A stretch of DNA of 5,140 nucleotides, taken from Zoogloeaceae bacterium (lineage in GTDB: Bacteria > Pseudomonadota > Gammaproteobacteria > Burkholderiales > Rhodocyclaceae). The notes under the pieces are model-generated. The model had not been told where the DNA came from. It saw nothing but the letters and a program-made list of their open reading frames with translations, and ran no database searches. The translations under genes were made by a program, and so were the position numbers. Below are positions 4,378-5,140 of the stretch, in pieces. The DNA lies in the NCBI GenBank assembly GCA_031259605.1, contig JAIRLE010000045.1, positions 1-5,140 on the forward strand. Reading direction: 5' to 3'. The first letter of the stretch is position 1; each line of letters opens with the position of its first letter.

Positions 4378-5140
4378 ATGAAAATCACGATTCGGCGAAA
4401 ATACCAAACACGGCAATTCTCCGCCCGCATCCGTCCCCTGGCTTACGCCATGGCGCTGAGCTTCTCGGCGGGCAGCGGCGCCGCCTTGGCGGCGGATGCG
4501 TTCAGCCTCGCCCAGGAGCCGCTGACATCGGGCAGCGGCGTTTCTCCCAATTTGCTGTATATCCATGATAATTCCGGGTCGATGTATTACTCGTTCATGC
4601 CGGATCTGGACAGAATGACACAAGGAGGTTATGACTCAGGCGCTCCTGCTTCCCTTAAAAAAATCCACCACGCCAAGAAGCTCAAGTCGCCACAGGTCAA
4701 TACAATATACTACGACCCCGCACAAAATTATCCCCCCCCGCCAGCGCCGCCAGGCACCGACATCAAGGATGCCAAGGGCAACCTTGTGACCGACGGCACC
4801 CTTGGCAACGCGGATTTCAATGATGCCTGGTACGATGGTTATGACATCGACGGCAGGAACGGTTCCGGGAATTACTATGAGGATTCCTCGCTCGTTGTTG
4901 AGCGCAGGGTCGATCTTGGCACTGAGTACAAGGCAACCTTCTCTTATTCGGCTTACTATCACAATGATCCAAAAACTCCCTACAAGGCCGAGTATCTGCC
5001 CGCCGACGGAACCAGTAACATGAAAGCGCATTATTACAACTGCGGTTCGGTCGATCTGGACAAGGACGATTGCGGGGCGCCTGTTTATATCGACACCAGC
5101 AACGCCGCCGAAAAACAAAATTTTGCCAATTGGTACTCCT
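4378..5140 (+). CDS. pilY1: Type IV pilus tip adhesin/assembly protein PilY1, N-terminal part
   Basis: 254 codons are visible and the frame is open at the right edge. Family members usually exceed 1000 residues, so most of the protein is missing, including the C-terminal beta-propeller. Residues 1-38 form a Sec signal peptide: basic start, core AYAMALSFSAGSG, then AALA|AD. Residues 57-69 (PNLLYIHDNSGSM) form the first strand of a von Willebrand A-like domain with the metal-binding DxSxS motif (DNSGS, 64-68). VNTIYYDPAQNY (107-118) and QNFANWYS near the edge are recognisable PilY1 segments. PilY1 is a secreted protein at the pilus tip. In Pseudomonas and Neisseria (as PilC) it acts in adhesion, surface sensing and opposing retraction. 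Tyr- and Asp-rich sequence fills 145-240. A C8 run at 4732-4739 encodes part of the PPPP stretch. The minor pilins encoded just upstream present it at the tip. Confidence 0.92.
   Translation, partial: MKITIRRKYQTRQFSARIRPLAYAMALSFSAGSGAALAADAFSLAQEPLTSGSGVSPNLLYIHDNSGSMYYSFMPDLDRMTQGGYDSGAPASLKKIHHAKKLKSPQVNTIYYDPAQNYPPPPAPPGTDIKDAKGNLVTDGTLGNADFNDAWYDGYDIDGRNGSGNYYEDSSLVVERRVDLGTEYKATFSYSAYYHNDPKTPYKAEYLPADGTSNMKAHYYNCGSVDLDKDDCGAPVYIDTSNAAEKQNFANWYS
4732..4739 (+). repeat. C8 homopolymer inside pilY1
   Basis: Eight consecutive cytosines encode most of Pro119-Pro121. A one-base slip would truncate or scramble the protein after about 120 residues. Neisserial pilC, a relative of this gene, varies in phase through a homopolymeric tract near its 5' end. 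Confidence 0.8.

Overview
The window carries the 5' part of a type IV pilus minor-pilin operon on the + strand, in the order fimT/fimU-like (GspH family), pilV, pilW, pilX, pilY1. pilY1 runs off the right edge. Gene order, protein families, and the roughly 57-60% GC, proteobacterial-looking coding style point to a Gram-negative proteobacterium. A betaproteobacterium is most likely, because the fimT-pilV-pilW-pilX-pilY1 order is common there. The species cannot be named from this sequence.

Layout. Positions 1-268 hold the N-terminal part of a gene on the - strand. It encodes an exported protein with a clear signal peptide and an odd proline/arginine-rich extension in front of it. Between this gene and the pilus operon lies a divergent intergenic region of about 1.15 kb (269-1415). 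Its left part holds a weak promoter candidate and a small inverted repeat. Positions 427-995 are packed with palindromic intergenic repeats arranged as a nested composite inverted repeat of about 460 bp, followed by one further copy. The stretch 996-1415 has no convincing gene, but it contains an imperfect direct repeat and two short palindromes that could be regulatory sites for the pilus operon.

How the genes work together. FimT/FimU, PilV, PilW and PilX are minor pilins: they have a short basic leader, a prepilin peptidase site and a hydrophobic N-terminal helix. In characterised systems they form a priming complex at the pilus tip and bring in PilY1, the large tip protein related to neisserial PilC, which acts in adhesion, surface sensing and control of retraction. 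The genes are close together (gaps of 13-50 nt with the starts preferred here, or short overlaps with alternative starts), as expected for one co-transcribed, translationally linked unit.

The operon itself is canonical. I see no clearly undescribed system. The points most worth a second look are the nested composite palindrome, eight-cytosine tracts inside fimT and pilY1 that could be slippage sites, the G-rich/C-rich tract in the leader of the - strand gene, and the paired repeats upstream of the pilus operon.
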